A stretch of 64,000 nucleotides of DNA, from the NCBI RefSeq assembly GCF_040819555.1, contig NZ_CP161920.1:2355001-2419000 (forward strand). Direction: 5' to 3'. This DNA comes from Nitratireductor sp. GISD-1A_MAKvit. GTDB lineage: Bacteria; Pseudomonadota; Alphaproteobacteria; Rhizobiales; Rhizobiaceae. Under the pieces are notes generated by a model. It was not told the origin of the DNA. It was given only the letters and a program-made list of their open reading frames with translations, and searched no databases. Below are positions 57,170 to 64,000 of this stretch, one piece after another. Within the stretch, counting starts at the first letter, position 1. Each line of letters starts with the position of its first letter. Made by a program: the position numbers and the translations under genes.

Positions 57170-59494
57170 TTGGCGCGCAGCATCTCCGGCAAGTCGAAAT
57201 CGAAGGGCCGGTCCGCCGGAAAGAAAGCGGACAAAGCGACATCCGGATCGGTCTTGCCCAGCCGTGACGACGTGCTGCGCTTCATCAAGGAAAATCCCGA
57301 CCGCACATCAAAACGCGACATTGCCAAGGCTTTCGGCCTCAAGGGCGGCGACCGCATCTGGCTGAAGGACATCTTGCGCGAGCTTCAGGATGAAGGGCTT
57401 CTGAAGAAAACGCGCAAGCGCCTTCTGCGCCCCGGTGCGCTGCCGCATGTGGTTGTGCTCGATATCTTTTCGCGCGATGCCGCCGGCGCGCTTCTGGCGC
57501 GGCCTGCCGAACGCGAGGACCAGGATGAGGGCGAAGGCCCCCTGCCCCTCGTTGAAATCCGCAGCCAGAAAGGCGGCAAGCCCGCCGGCATCGGTGACCG
57601 CGTTCTGGCCCGCGTTTTTCCCACCGAAAACAACGAGGGCCCGGCCTATACGGGCCGCGTGATGAAGGTCTTCGAAAAGCGCCGGCAGAGCGTTCTGGGC
57701 GTCATCCGCAAGTCGGGGGATGGTGGTTTTCGCATCGAGCCGGTCGAGCGCACTCAACGCGAGCTCACCATCGATGACAGCGACCTGAACGATGCGCAGG
57801 ACGGCGATCTGGTCGAGATCGAACCGCTCTCCGGCGGGCGCTATGGCCCGGCGCGTGGCAAGGTGATCTCGGTCATCGGCTCACTTTCCAGCGAAAAGGC
57901 GGTCTCGATGATCGCCATTCACGCCCATGAAATCCCGCACATCTTCCCCGACGGAGTGATCGCCGAGGCGGAGGCTGCGAAGCCTGCCACGCTTTCAGGC
58001 CGGGAAGACTGGCGCGACATGCCGCTCATCACAATCGATCCGGCCGATGCAAAGGACCATGACGACGCGGTCATGGCAGAGCCGGACCCCGACGAGAAAA
58101 ACCCCGGCGGTTTCATCGCCACTGTCGCCATCGCCGATGTCGCGCATTATGTGCGCCAGGGTTCCGCACTTGACCGCGAGGCCGTCAAACGCGGCAATTC
58201 CGTCTATTTCCCGGACCGTGTCGTTCCAATGCTGCCCGAGCGCATTTCGAATGATCTGTGCTCGCTGCGCGAAGGCGAGCCGCGCCCCGCACTTGCCGTG
58301 CGCATGCGTTTTTCGGCTTCTGGCCGCAAGGTTGGTCACAGCTTTCACCGCGTGATCATGCGTTCTGCGGCAAAACTGTCCTACCAGCAGGCCCAGAACG
58401 CCATAAACGGCGAACCGGACGACAAATCCGGGCCGCTGCTCGACCCGATCTTGAAACCACTATGGGAAGCCTATGCGGTTTTGAAACGCGGGCGCGACGA
58501 CCGTCAGCCGCTGGAACTCGATCTGCCCGAGCGCAAAATTCTACTGAAAGAGGACGGCACCGTGGATCGCGTTGTCGTTCCACCCCGTCTTGATGCGCAC
58601 AAACTGATCGAAGAGTTCATGGTGCAGGCCAATGTGGCGGCTGCCGAAACGCTGGAGGCAAAGCGTCAGGCACTGGTCTACCGCGTCCACGATGCCCCCT
58701 CGCTCGCCAAGCAGGAATCCCTGCGCGAATTCCTGCGCACCTTCGAGATTTCGCTGGCGCGCGGCGCACAGCTCAAGCCGGCGCAATTCAACGCCATTCT
58801 CGCCCGTGTGCGCGACAGCGAGCACGAGCAACTCGTCAACGAGGTCGTGCTCCGCTCGCAGAGCCAGGCAGTCTATGCGCCCGAGAATCTCGGCCATTTC
58901 GGCCTCAACCTGCGGCGTTATGCGCATTTCACCTCGCCGATCCGCCGCTATGCTGACCTGATCGTTCATCGCGCCCTCATCGCGGCTCTCGGTCTTGGAA
59001 AGGATGGGCTGACAAAGGACGAGGAAGCACGGCTCGAAGAGACTGCAGCGTTGATTTCGGCGACGGAACGCCGCGCCATGGCCGCCGAGCGCGACACGGT
59101 TGACCGGCTTGTTGCAGAACATCTTTCAGGCCGTCTCGGTGAGGAATTCGATGCCCGCATTTCCGGCGTGGCCAAGGCGGGACTATTTGTCCAGTTGCCG
59201 CAATATGGTGCCGATGGTTTTGTGCCTGTCTCCACACTGGGAGACGAGTACTATATCTATGACGAGGCACGGCATGCCATGGTGGGCGAGCGCAGCGGGC
59301 GCGGCTTTCAGCTTGGCGACAGCGTGTCGGTGCGGCTTGTCGAGATCGCCCCCCTTGCTGGCGCGATGCGTTTTGAAATGTTGAGCAAGCCCGAGAAACT
59401 GCCGGGATCGATGCAATCCTTCCACAAGGCAAAGGGTCGCTCCGGGCGCGGTTCCGGCAAAAGCCGCCGCGCTTCGCAGGGCAGGAGACGATGA
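57170..59494 (+). CDS. rnr: Ribonuclease R
   Basis: RNase R is a processive 3'-to-5' exoribonuclease that degrades structured RNA. The 774-residue product has a basic N-terminus, a winged-helix segment (SRDDVLRFIKENPDRTSKRD), cold-shock-like domains, and the RNB domain opening PLITIDPADAKDHDDAVMAE with the catalytic aspartates. Typical RNB segments FPDRVVPMLPERISNDLCSL and HFTSPIRRYADLIVHRALI follow, then an S1 domain (about 645-730) and a basic tail. TTG 57170 is preceded by AGAGGA eight bases away. Its stop overlaps the DUF983 start (ATGA). Confidence 0.95.
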   Translation: MARSISGKSKSKGRSAGKKADKATSGSVLPSRDDVLRFIKENPDRTSKRDIAKAFGLKGGDRIWLKDILRELQDEGLLKKTRKRLLRPGALPHVVVLDIFSRDAAGALLARPAEREDQDEGEGPLPLVEIRSQKGGKPAGIGDRVLARVFPTENNEGPAYTGRVMKVFEKRRQSVLGVIRKSGDGGFRIEPVERTQRELTIDDSDLNDAQDGDLVEIEPLSGGRYGPARGKVISVIGSLSSEKAVSMIAIHAHEIPHIFPDGVIAEAEAAKPATLSGREDWRDMPLITIDPADAKDHDDAVMAEPDPDEKNPGGFIATVAIADVAHYVRQGSALDREAVKRGNSVYFPDRVVPMLPERISNDLCSLREGEPRPALAVRMRFSASGRKVGHSFHRVIMRSAAKLSYQQAQNAINGEPDDKSGPLLDPILKPLWEAYAVLKRGRDDRQPLELDLPERKILLKEDGTVDRVVVPPRLDAHKLIEEFMVQANVAAAETLEAKRQALVYRVHDAPSLAKQESLREFLRTFEISLARGAQLKPAQFNAILARVRDSEHEQLVNEVVLRSQSQAVYAPENLGHFGLNLRRYAHFTSPIRRYADLIVHRALIAALGLGKDGLTKDEEARLEETAALISATERRAMAAERDTVDRLVAEHLSGRLGEEFDARISGVAKAGLFVQLPQYGADGFVPVSTLGDEYYIYDEARHAMVGERSGRGFQLGDSVSVRLVEIAPLAGAMRFEMLSKPEKLPGSMQSFHKAKGRSGRGSGKSRRASQGRRR

Positions 59495-59940
59495 TGGAAG
59501 AACAGGTTTACGGCGGCGCTGCAGCGCAAAAGAAGCCCGAACGCCCGCTCTGGGAGGCGATGAAGCGCGGTTTTCTGGGCCGCTGCCCCAATTGCGGAGA
59601 GGGAAAGCTCTTTCGTGCTTACCTCAAAACGGCCGACCAGTGCACCGAATGCGGCGAGGAGTTCCATCATCATCGCGCAGATGATCTTCCGGCCTATCTG
59701 GTGATCTTCATCGTCGGTCATGTCGTCGTCGGTGCTTTCATGGGAATGGAGGCGTTCACCGACTGGCCAGGCTGGGTGCATCTTTCGATCTGGGTGCCCA
59801 TCACGCTGATCATGTCGCTTGCCCTGATTGGCCCCATAAAGGGCTCAATTGTTGGTTTGCAGTGGGCCTACTACATGCACGGCTTTGGCGAAGAGGACGA
59901 ACCGGCCGACACGCACCCGGAACTGGGAAAGCATTCGTAG
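59491..59940 (+). CDS. DUF983 family protein
   Basis: A 149-residue protein with a cytosolic zinc-ribbon-like N-terminus (GRCPNCGEGKLFRAYLKTAD and QCTECGEEFHHHRADDLPAY: two CxxC pairs) and two membrane helices (YLVIFIVGHVVVGAFMGMEA; VPITLIMSLALIGPIKGSIV). This is the DUF983 family of unknown function, widespread in alphaproteobacteria. It is coupled to rnr by a four-base overlap and followed by a NUDIX gene, an order I recall from other rhizobia. Confidence 0.88.
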   Translation: MMEEQVYGGAAAQKKPERPLWEAMKRGFLGRCPNCGEGKLFRAYLKTADQCTECGEEFHHHRADDLPAYLVIFIVGHVVVGAFMGMEAFTDWPGWVHLSIWVPITLIMSLALIGPIKGSIVGLQWAYYMHGFGEEDEPADTHPELGKHS

Positions 59941-59949
59941 GAGGTGGCC

Positions 59950-60711
59950 ATGAGCGAGCGTCCCAACCGCATGGATGGGCTCGACAGGGCTGCGGTCGAC
60001 CGTGCGGAAGCAAAGGATTTCTCGCTCGGCGGAAAACCCATGCGGCCACGCGATGCGGCAACTCTCATCCTGCTTGACCGCAGCGGTGACGAGGTGCGCG
60101 TCCTGATGGGGCGTCGCCATCGCAAACACGCTTTCATGCCCGGCCGCTTCGTGTTTCCTGGCGGACGGACAGATCCTGCAGACGGTCGCATACCGGTTGC
60201 CGCCGGCCTCCATCCCGAAGAGGAACGCCGGCTGATCGGAACCGGTTCGCGTGCGACACCGGCGCGGGCACGCGCGGTCGCCATGTCGGCGATCCGCGAG
60301 ACCTATGAGGAAGCCGGACTGCTGATTGGCGAGAAAGGTCCCTTCTCAACCACGGCAAAAGACTGGCAGGGGTTTGCCGACAACGGTGTGCGTCCTTCGC
60401 TATCTGGTCTGCGCTACATCGCCCGCGCAATCACGCCGCCGGGCCGTGTGCGCCGCTTCGACACCCGGTTTCTGGCCGCATGGCGCGATGATGTCGCGGT
60501 GGAACTGCCGGATGGCGGCCCGACCCACGAGCTGGAAGAGCTCATGTGGCTCCCCATCCCCCGGGCCAGGGAAACCGAGGTTCCGCTGATCACCCGCACG
60601 ATACTGGACGATCTGGAGCAGCGCCTCGGCAGCGATCCGGAGCTCAGACCCGGCGCGCCCGTGCCGTTCTATTCCATGCGCTACAACCGCTTTGAGCGGA
60701 AGTTGATCTAA
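59950..60711 (+). CDS. NUDIX hydrolase
   Basis: NUDIX enzymes cleave nucleoside diphosphates linked to another moiety. The 253-residue product has RDAATLILLDRSGDEVRVLM and GRRHRKHAFMPGRFVFPGG before the Nudix helix, which reads AMSAIRETYEEAGLLIG (REx2EE intact) near residue 115. Its C-terminal half (RYIARAITPPGRVRRFDTRF) resembles the NUDT7/8/19-like branch active on CoA-type substrates, though I would not assign a substrate. GGAGG at 59940-59944 sets the start at ATG 59950 rather than the GTG at 59944. The last four bases overlap the convergent TauE/SafE gene. Confidence 0.9.
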   Translation: MSERPNRMDGLDRAAVDRAEAKDFSLGGKPMRPRDAATLILLDRSGDEVRVLMGRRHRKHAFMPGRFVFPGGRTDPADGRIPVAAGLHPEEERRLIGTGSRATPARARAVAMSAIRETYEEAGLLIGEKGPFSTTAKDWQGFADNGVRPSLSGLRYIARAITPPGRVRRFDTRFLAAWRDDVAVELPDGGPTHELEELMWLPIPRARETEVPLITRTILDDLEQRLGSDPELRPGAPVPFYSMRYNRFERKLI

Positions 60712-61529
60712 AGCAGGCTCCAGCCGAAACGCGCGGCAACCAGAAGCAGGAAAATGCCGAATGCCGTTTCAAGCTTTCTCTTGTCGAGTGCATGGGCAAT
60801 CCGAACACCAAACGGTGCAACCACCAGCGTGATCGGGATGATGAGAAAAACAGCAATCCAGTTCACATAACCGGTGGAGGCAATCGGCAGAAGCGGCTCG
60901 CCCCAACCGGCCCATACATAGCCGAAAAGGCCCGGAATCGAGATCAGCACACCGACGCCCGACGAGGTCGCCACGGCCTGGTGCATCGGTCGGTTGAAAA
61001 GCGTCATGAAGGTGTTGTTCAGCACGCCGCCACCAATCCCCATCAATGTGGACAGAAAACCGATCAGTGTTCCAACAAGCGAACGTGCGGGATTGGCAGG
61101 AAGCTCGGTCCCCACACGCCAGGTCTCGCGGTTGAAAAGAAGCCTGACGCCGACCAGGCAGGCTATCATCGCGAAAATCGCCCTCAGCCCTTCGCTGGAC
61201 ACATAGGCTGCCACGAGCGTTGCCAGAACAACCCCCAGGGGAACGGCGATAACGAAACTCCGCAGCAGTTCCATATCCACTGCCCCACGCAGATAATGCG
61301 CGCGGAAGGACCGCAGCGAGGTCGGCACGATGATGGCAAGCGAGGTGCCGACGGAAAGGTGCATGCGCACGGCCTCGTCCACACCAACGAGCCCGAAGAC
61401 CTGATAGAAGACCGGGACGAGGATCGCACCGCCGCCAATACCGAAGAGGCCGGCAAGGACGCCTGCCACGACACCAGCCGCAGCCAACGCGCCCGCAAAC
61501 ATGGCGATTTCCCCCATCGGCAGGTTCAT
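60708..61529 (-). CDS. TauE/SafE family sulfite/sulfur-compound exporter
   Basis: The 273-residue protein has about eight membrane helices and the internal repeat typical of the TauE/SafE (former DUF81) family: GVLAGLFGIGGGAILVPVFY near residue 25 and IGFLSTLMGIGGGVLNNTF near 145, each with the GIGGG turn. Family members transport sulfite, sulfoacetate or other small anions. ATG 61529 with GAGGGGG upstream is the likely start. No sulfur genes adjoin it, so the substrate is open. Confidence 0.9.
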   Translation of the reverse strand: MNLPMGEIAMFAGALAAAGVVAGVLAGLFGIGGGAILVPVFYQVFGLVGVDEAVRMHLSVGTSLAIIVPTSLRSFRAHYLRGAVDMELLRSFVIAVPLGVVLATLVAAYVSSEGLRAIFAMIACLVGVRLLFNRETWRVGTELPANPARSLVGTLIGFLSTLMGIGGGVLNNTFMTLFNRPMHQAVATSSGVGVLISIPGLFGYVWAGWGEPLLPIASTGYVNWIAVFLIIPITLVVAPFGVRIAHALDKRKLETAFGIFLLLVAARFGWSLL

Positions 61530-61607
61530 GGTGCCCCCTCTCCAGCCCGGTGATGCGTGGCTAGCGCCGTTGCGCGGCAAAAGCAATCGCCAACGATGAA
61601 TTTCGCT

Positions 61608-62600
61608 TCAGGCCGCGCTGCGCCTCGTGCTGAGATCGACAGCGGCAAACGCCTCGCGCAGAACATCCGGGTCCGCTCCGGGTTTTGTTGCCTGGCTGGA
61701 GAGGATCTGCCGATAGCGCCGTGCTCCGTCAAATCCATGGAACAGGCCAATCATGTGCCGTGTGACATGCGACAGTCGCCCGCCGTCTTCAATATGCCGT
61801 TGCGCGTATGCGGCCATTGCCTCGATCAGTGCGCTATGATCAACCGGCTGTGGCTCGCCGCCATCCACAAGAGCATCGACACCGGCCAGTACCTCTGGAT
61901 TCTGGTATGCAGCGCGCCCAAGCATGACGCCGTCCACCCGTTCAAGATGCCGGCGCGCCTCATCAAGGCAGAGAATCCCACCATTGATGCCGATGAACCT
62001 GTCTGGATTGGCCTGTTTGAGACGATAGACACGATCATAGTCGAGGGGCGGGATTTCCCGGTTTTCCTTAGGGCTCAACCCCTGCAGCCAGGCTTTGCGG
62101 GCATGGACCCACAGCGCGTCGGCTCCTGCCGACCAGGCCGCGTCCGCCAGCGCATCAAGGGCTGGTTCAATGTCCTGTTCGTCCACACCGATCCGGCATT
62201 TCACCGTGACCGGCACCGAAACACGCGCCTTCATGGCTGCGACGCCGGCGGCAACCACATCCGGCGTCTTCATCAGACAGGCGCCAAAAGTTCCCGACTG
62301 GACCCGGTCCGAGGGGCAGCCAACATTGAGATTGATCTCATCATAACCGAAGCCGGCGCCAATCTCGGCAGCCCGCGCCAGTTTTTCCGGATCCGAGCCC
62401 CCAAGCTGAAGGGCCACCGGATGTTCGCTTTGATCAAAGCCGAGCAAGCGCTCGCGATCGCCGTGAATGGCCGCATCGGCAACGATCATCTCGGTATAGA
62501 GAAGCGCCCTGCCCGTGAGCTGACGGTGGAAATAGCGGCAGTGCCGGTCCGTCCAGTCGATCATCGGGGCGACGGCGAATTTGTGGTCGTAAGGTGCCAT
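61608..62600 (-). CDS. dusA: tRNA-dihydrouridine(20/20a) synthase DusA
   Basis: DusA reduces uridines in the tRNA D loop using FMN. From ATG 62600 it is 330 residues: FAVAPMIDWTDRHCRYFHRQ, LLYTEMIVADA, EINLNVGCPSDRVQSGTFGA with the catalytic cysteine near residue 96, VKCRIGVDEQ, VHARKAWLQGLSPKENREIP and GINGGI. A longer start at 62693 would overlap the upstream oxidoreductase stop as ATGA, but the extra 31 residues look unlike the family and lie over AT-richer, promoter-like DNA. The DusA subgroup is chosen for the KAWLQGLSPKENR motif. Confidence 0.93.
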   Translation of the reverse strand: MAPYDHKFAVAPMIDWTDRHCRYFHRQLTGRALLYTEMIVADAAIHGDRERLLGFDQSEHPVALQLGGSDPEKLARAAEIGAGFGYDEINLNVGCPSDRVQSGTFGACLMKTPDVVAAGVAAMKARVSVPVTVKCRIGVDEQDIEPALDALADAAWSAGADALWVHARKAWLQGLSPKENREIPPLDYDRVYRLKQANPDRFIGINGGILCLDEARRHLERVDGVMLGRAAYQNPEVLAGVDALVDGGEPQPVDHSALIEAMAAYAQRHIEDGGRLSHVTRHMIGLFHGFDGARRYRQILSSQATKPGADPDVLREAFAAVDLSTRRSAA

Positions 62601-62689
62601 GGGTCCGGTTTGGGAAAAAACGTTCTCGTTTGCAAGATCACTGTTAAAATGTGTCGTTGTCGGATCACCGTGCACCCGCACGGGAGCGC

Positions 62690-63916
62690 TCATTGGCTGG
62701 CCGCCATCGCGGCCTTCAGCGCCGCCGGTCCTTCCAGAACCGTCTCCACGGGCGGAGAAAACCCCGCCGCCAGCATCCGTCGCGCCATCATGTGTTCGCC
62801 CGGGCGATTGACGGTCTCCACGGCGACAAGCCGCTCGCCGGAATAGAGATATACGCCAAATGCGGCGCTGTGGGGATCGCCTGCAATCACCTCGCGATCC
62901 GCGTCAAGCGAAAGGCCTGCCATCTGCAGCTTGCGCTCGCCCTGATCGGACCAGAACCATGGAACCGCGTCGTAAAATGCCTCTTTTCCAAGCATTGCCT
63001 TTGCCGCGATGCGCGCTTGGTCCGTGGCGTTCTGGACCGATTCAAGGCGCAGCACACGCTCCGGGGAAAGGTATCTGAAGGAGACACAGTCTCCGATCGC
63101 ATAAATGTCTTCAAGGCTTGTGCGGCAGGAAGCATCCACATGGATACCGTTGTCGCAGACAAGGCCCGCTTTTTCGGCCAGTTCGGTCTCTGGCAACGCG
63201 CCAATGCCCACCAGCACCAGATCGGCATCAAGCTCCTGACCGTCCGAAGTGAGCACGCTCCGGAGTTTGCCTTCCTCGCTCCTGAGTTCGGCAACCCCGC
63301 AACCCGTCGATATTCCAACGCCCAGGCTCTCGTGATAGGCGTGCAGATGTCTGGCAATGGTGGGGCTCACGGCCCGCCCCAATATGCGCTCTGCCGCTTC
63401 CACCACGTCAACGCGCCTGCCAGCCATGGCAGCCGTCGCCGCCACTTCGAGGCCGATGAAACCACCACCAATCACGACCAGTTTCTGCGCTGTGGCCAGT
63501 GCATCGCGCAGCCGGGCGGCATCGGCGCAATCGCGCAGGTAAAAAACACCGGCAAGGTCCGCTCCGGGCACCGCCAGCCGGCGCGGCTTTGCTCCGGTGG
63601 CAAGCAGGAGCTTGCTCCAGTGGAGCTGGCTGCCATCGTCCAGCGTCAGCGTGTGGGGGCGTGGTTTCACGCTGGTCACCCGCCGCCCCTTCAGGAGCTC
63701 GATTTTCTGCGTGTCGTAAAATGCCTGCGCGCGTAGCATCTGCGGTTGTGCATCGGCGGCTTTCAAAAACGCCTTGGAAAGCGGTGGCTTGTGATAGGGC
63801 AGTTCGGGATCGCCCGATATCAGCGTCAGCCGCCCCTCATACCCTTCTTCGCGAAGGCTTGCAGCGGCCTGGACACCGGCATGCCCCGCTCCGATAATGA
63901 TGATGTGTTCGTTCAG
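62690..63916 (-). CDS. FAD-dependent ferredoxin/rubredoxin reductase-like oxidoreductase
   Basis: A two-dinucleotide-fold flavoprotein of the ferredoxin/rubredoxin/putidaredoxin reductase family, passing electrons from NAD(P)H to a small iron-sulfur protein. The FAD-binding N-terminus is HIIIIGAGHAGVQAAASLRE, then LPYHKPPLSKAFL, LLLATGAKPRRLAVPGADL, the NAD-binding KLVVIGGGFIGLEVAATAA and the closing EDIYAIGDCVSF. Counting from the first codon of LNEHIIIIGAG gives 408 residues, the family length. That codon is CTG at 63916, with GGAG eight bases upstream; no ATG, GTG or TTG is in frame near it. The frame continues upstream to the window edge, so an upstream fusion or a sequence error is possible. 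Confidence 0.85.
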   Translation of the reverse strand: MNEHIIIIGAGHAGVQAAASLREEGYEGRLTLISGDPELPYHKPPLSKAFLKAADAQPQMLRAQAFYDTQKIELLKGRRVTSVKPRPHTLTLDDGSQLHWSKLLLATGAKPRRLAVPGADLAGVFYLRDCADAARLRDALATAQKLVVIGGGFIGLEVAATAAMAGRRVDVVEAAERILGRAVSPTIARHLHAYHESLGVGISTGCGVAELRSEEGKLRSVLTSDGQELDADLVLVGIGALPETELAEKAGLVCDNGIHVDASCRTSLEDIYAIGDCVSFRYLSPERVLRLESVQNATDQARIAAKAMLGKEAFYDAVPWFWSDQGERKLQMAGLSLDADREVIAGDPHSAAFGVYLYSGERLVAVETVNRPGEHMMARRMLAAGFSPPVETVLEGPAALKAAMAASQ

Positions 63917-64000
63917 GGCCCCGGCTCCGGTCTGTCGTGTCTGAAAACTCTCGGCTTGGACATAGAGAGCGTTGGGCTGATGGGCAAGCCCGCCATCACA
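63917..64000 (-). other. Window edge, probable 3' end of an upstream gene
   Basis: On the minus strand the 84 bases before the reductase contain no stop in its own frame. A second frame (...SMSKPRVFRHDRPEPGP) ends at a TGA that overlaps the CTG start as CTGA. This would match the four-base stop-start overlaps seen repeatedly in this window. Too little sequence is present to name the upstream gene. Confidence 0.3.

Overview
The window is a 64 kb stretch of ordinary chromosome from an alphaproteobacterium of the order Hyphomicrobiales (Rhizobiales). Protein flavour and gene order point most to a Phyllobacteriaceae/Mesorhizobium-like genome, although genus cannot be fixed from sequence reading alone. 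Base composition is uniformly GC-rich, coding density is high, and there is no rRNA, recognisable tRNA, insertion sequence, prophage, integrase or CRISPR array. The lineage call rests on the trpDC-moaC-moeA and rpsB-tsf-pyrH-frr-uppS-cdsA-rseP-bamA-lpxD-fabZ-lpxA-lpxI-lpxB blocks, on direct-repeat LexA boxes (GTTC-N7-GTTC), and on lineage-typical families (EipB/DUF1849, DUF1489, DUF6105, pyrB next to a pseudo-dihydroorotase).

Layout. 1-3239: end of trpD, then trpC, moaC, moeA (tryptophan and molybdenum cofactor). 3444-8618: ssb and uvrA, divergent and each with an SOS box, then a DUF72 gene. 8673-14114: comEC (minus), gltX and gltA (plus). 14209-27604: a long minus-strand block that reads, in transcription order, rpsB, tsf, pyrH, frr, uppS, cdsA, rseP, bamA, lpxD, fabZ, lpxA, lpxI, lpxB (translation, UMP kinase, undecaprenyl and phospholipid precursors, outer-membrane assembly, lipid A). 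27776-33266: eipB, a RidA-GDPD-acyltransferase operon, an SMR transporter, a HIT protein and azlCD. 33377-37882: clpS-clpA and a SPOR-domain D,D-carboxypeptidase. 37930-46865: a VWA/J-domain pair, DUF1489, sdaA, a 43-residue membrane ORF, a YdcF-like protein, gatCA, a UPF0173 hydrolase, ruvX and two small membrane proteins. 47027-53823: AEC permease, aidB-like acyl-CoA dehydrogenase, pyrB with a pseudo-dihydroorotase, plsY, dprA. 54023-63916: a 63-residue protein, topA, rnr, DUF983, NUDIX, TauE/SafE, dusA and a flavin reductase cut close to its start.

The most striking feature is not a gene. Six otherwise intact, mostly essential or core genes (uvrA, pyrH, tsf, clpA, the D,D-carboxypeptidase, topA) each carry exactly one apparent +1 frameshift, and every one is an extra G or C inside a GGCC-containing G/C run. 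Removing one base at each site restores the full family sequence. I read this as a systematic sequence or consensus error tied to GGCC, possibly because that motif is methylated, rather than gene decay. The frameshifted genes are therefore annotated as CDS.

Other points worth attention are the loss of most metal ligands in the PyrC-like partner of PyrB, the paired SOS boxes between ssb and uvrA with no lexA beside moeA, two perfect dyads between aidB and pyrB, a translationally coupled VWA plus membrane J-domain pair, and a reductase whose only sensible start is CTG. I found no clear undescribed defence or mobile system.
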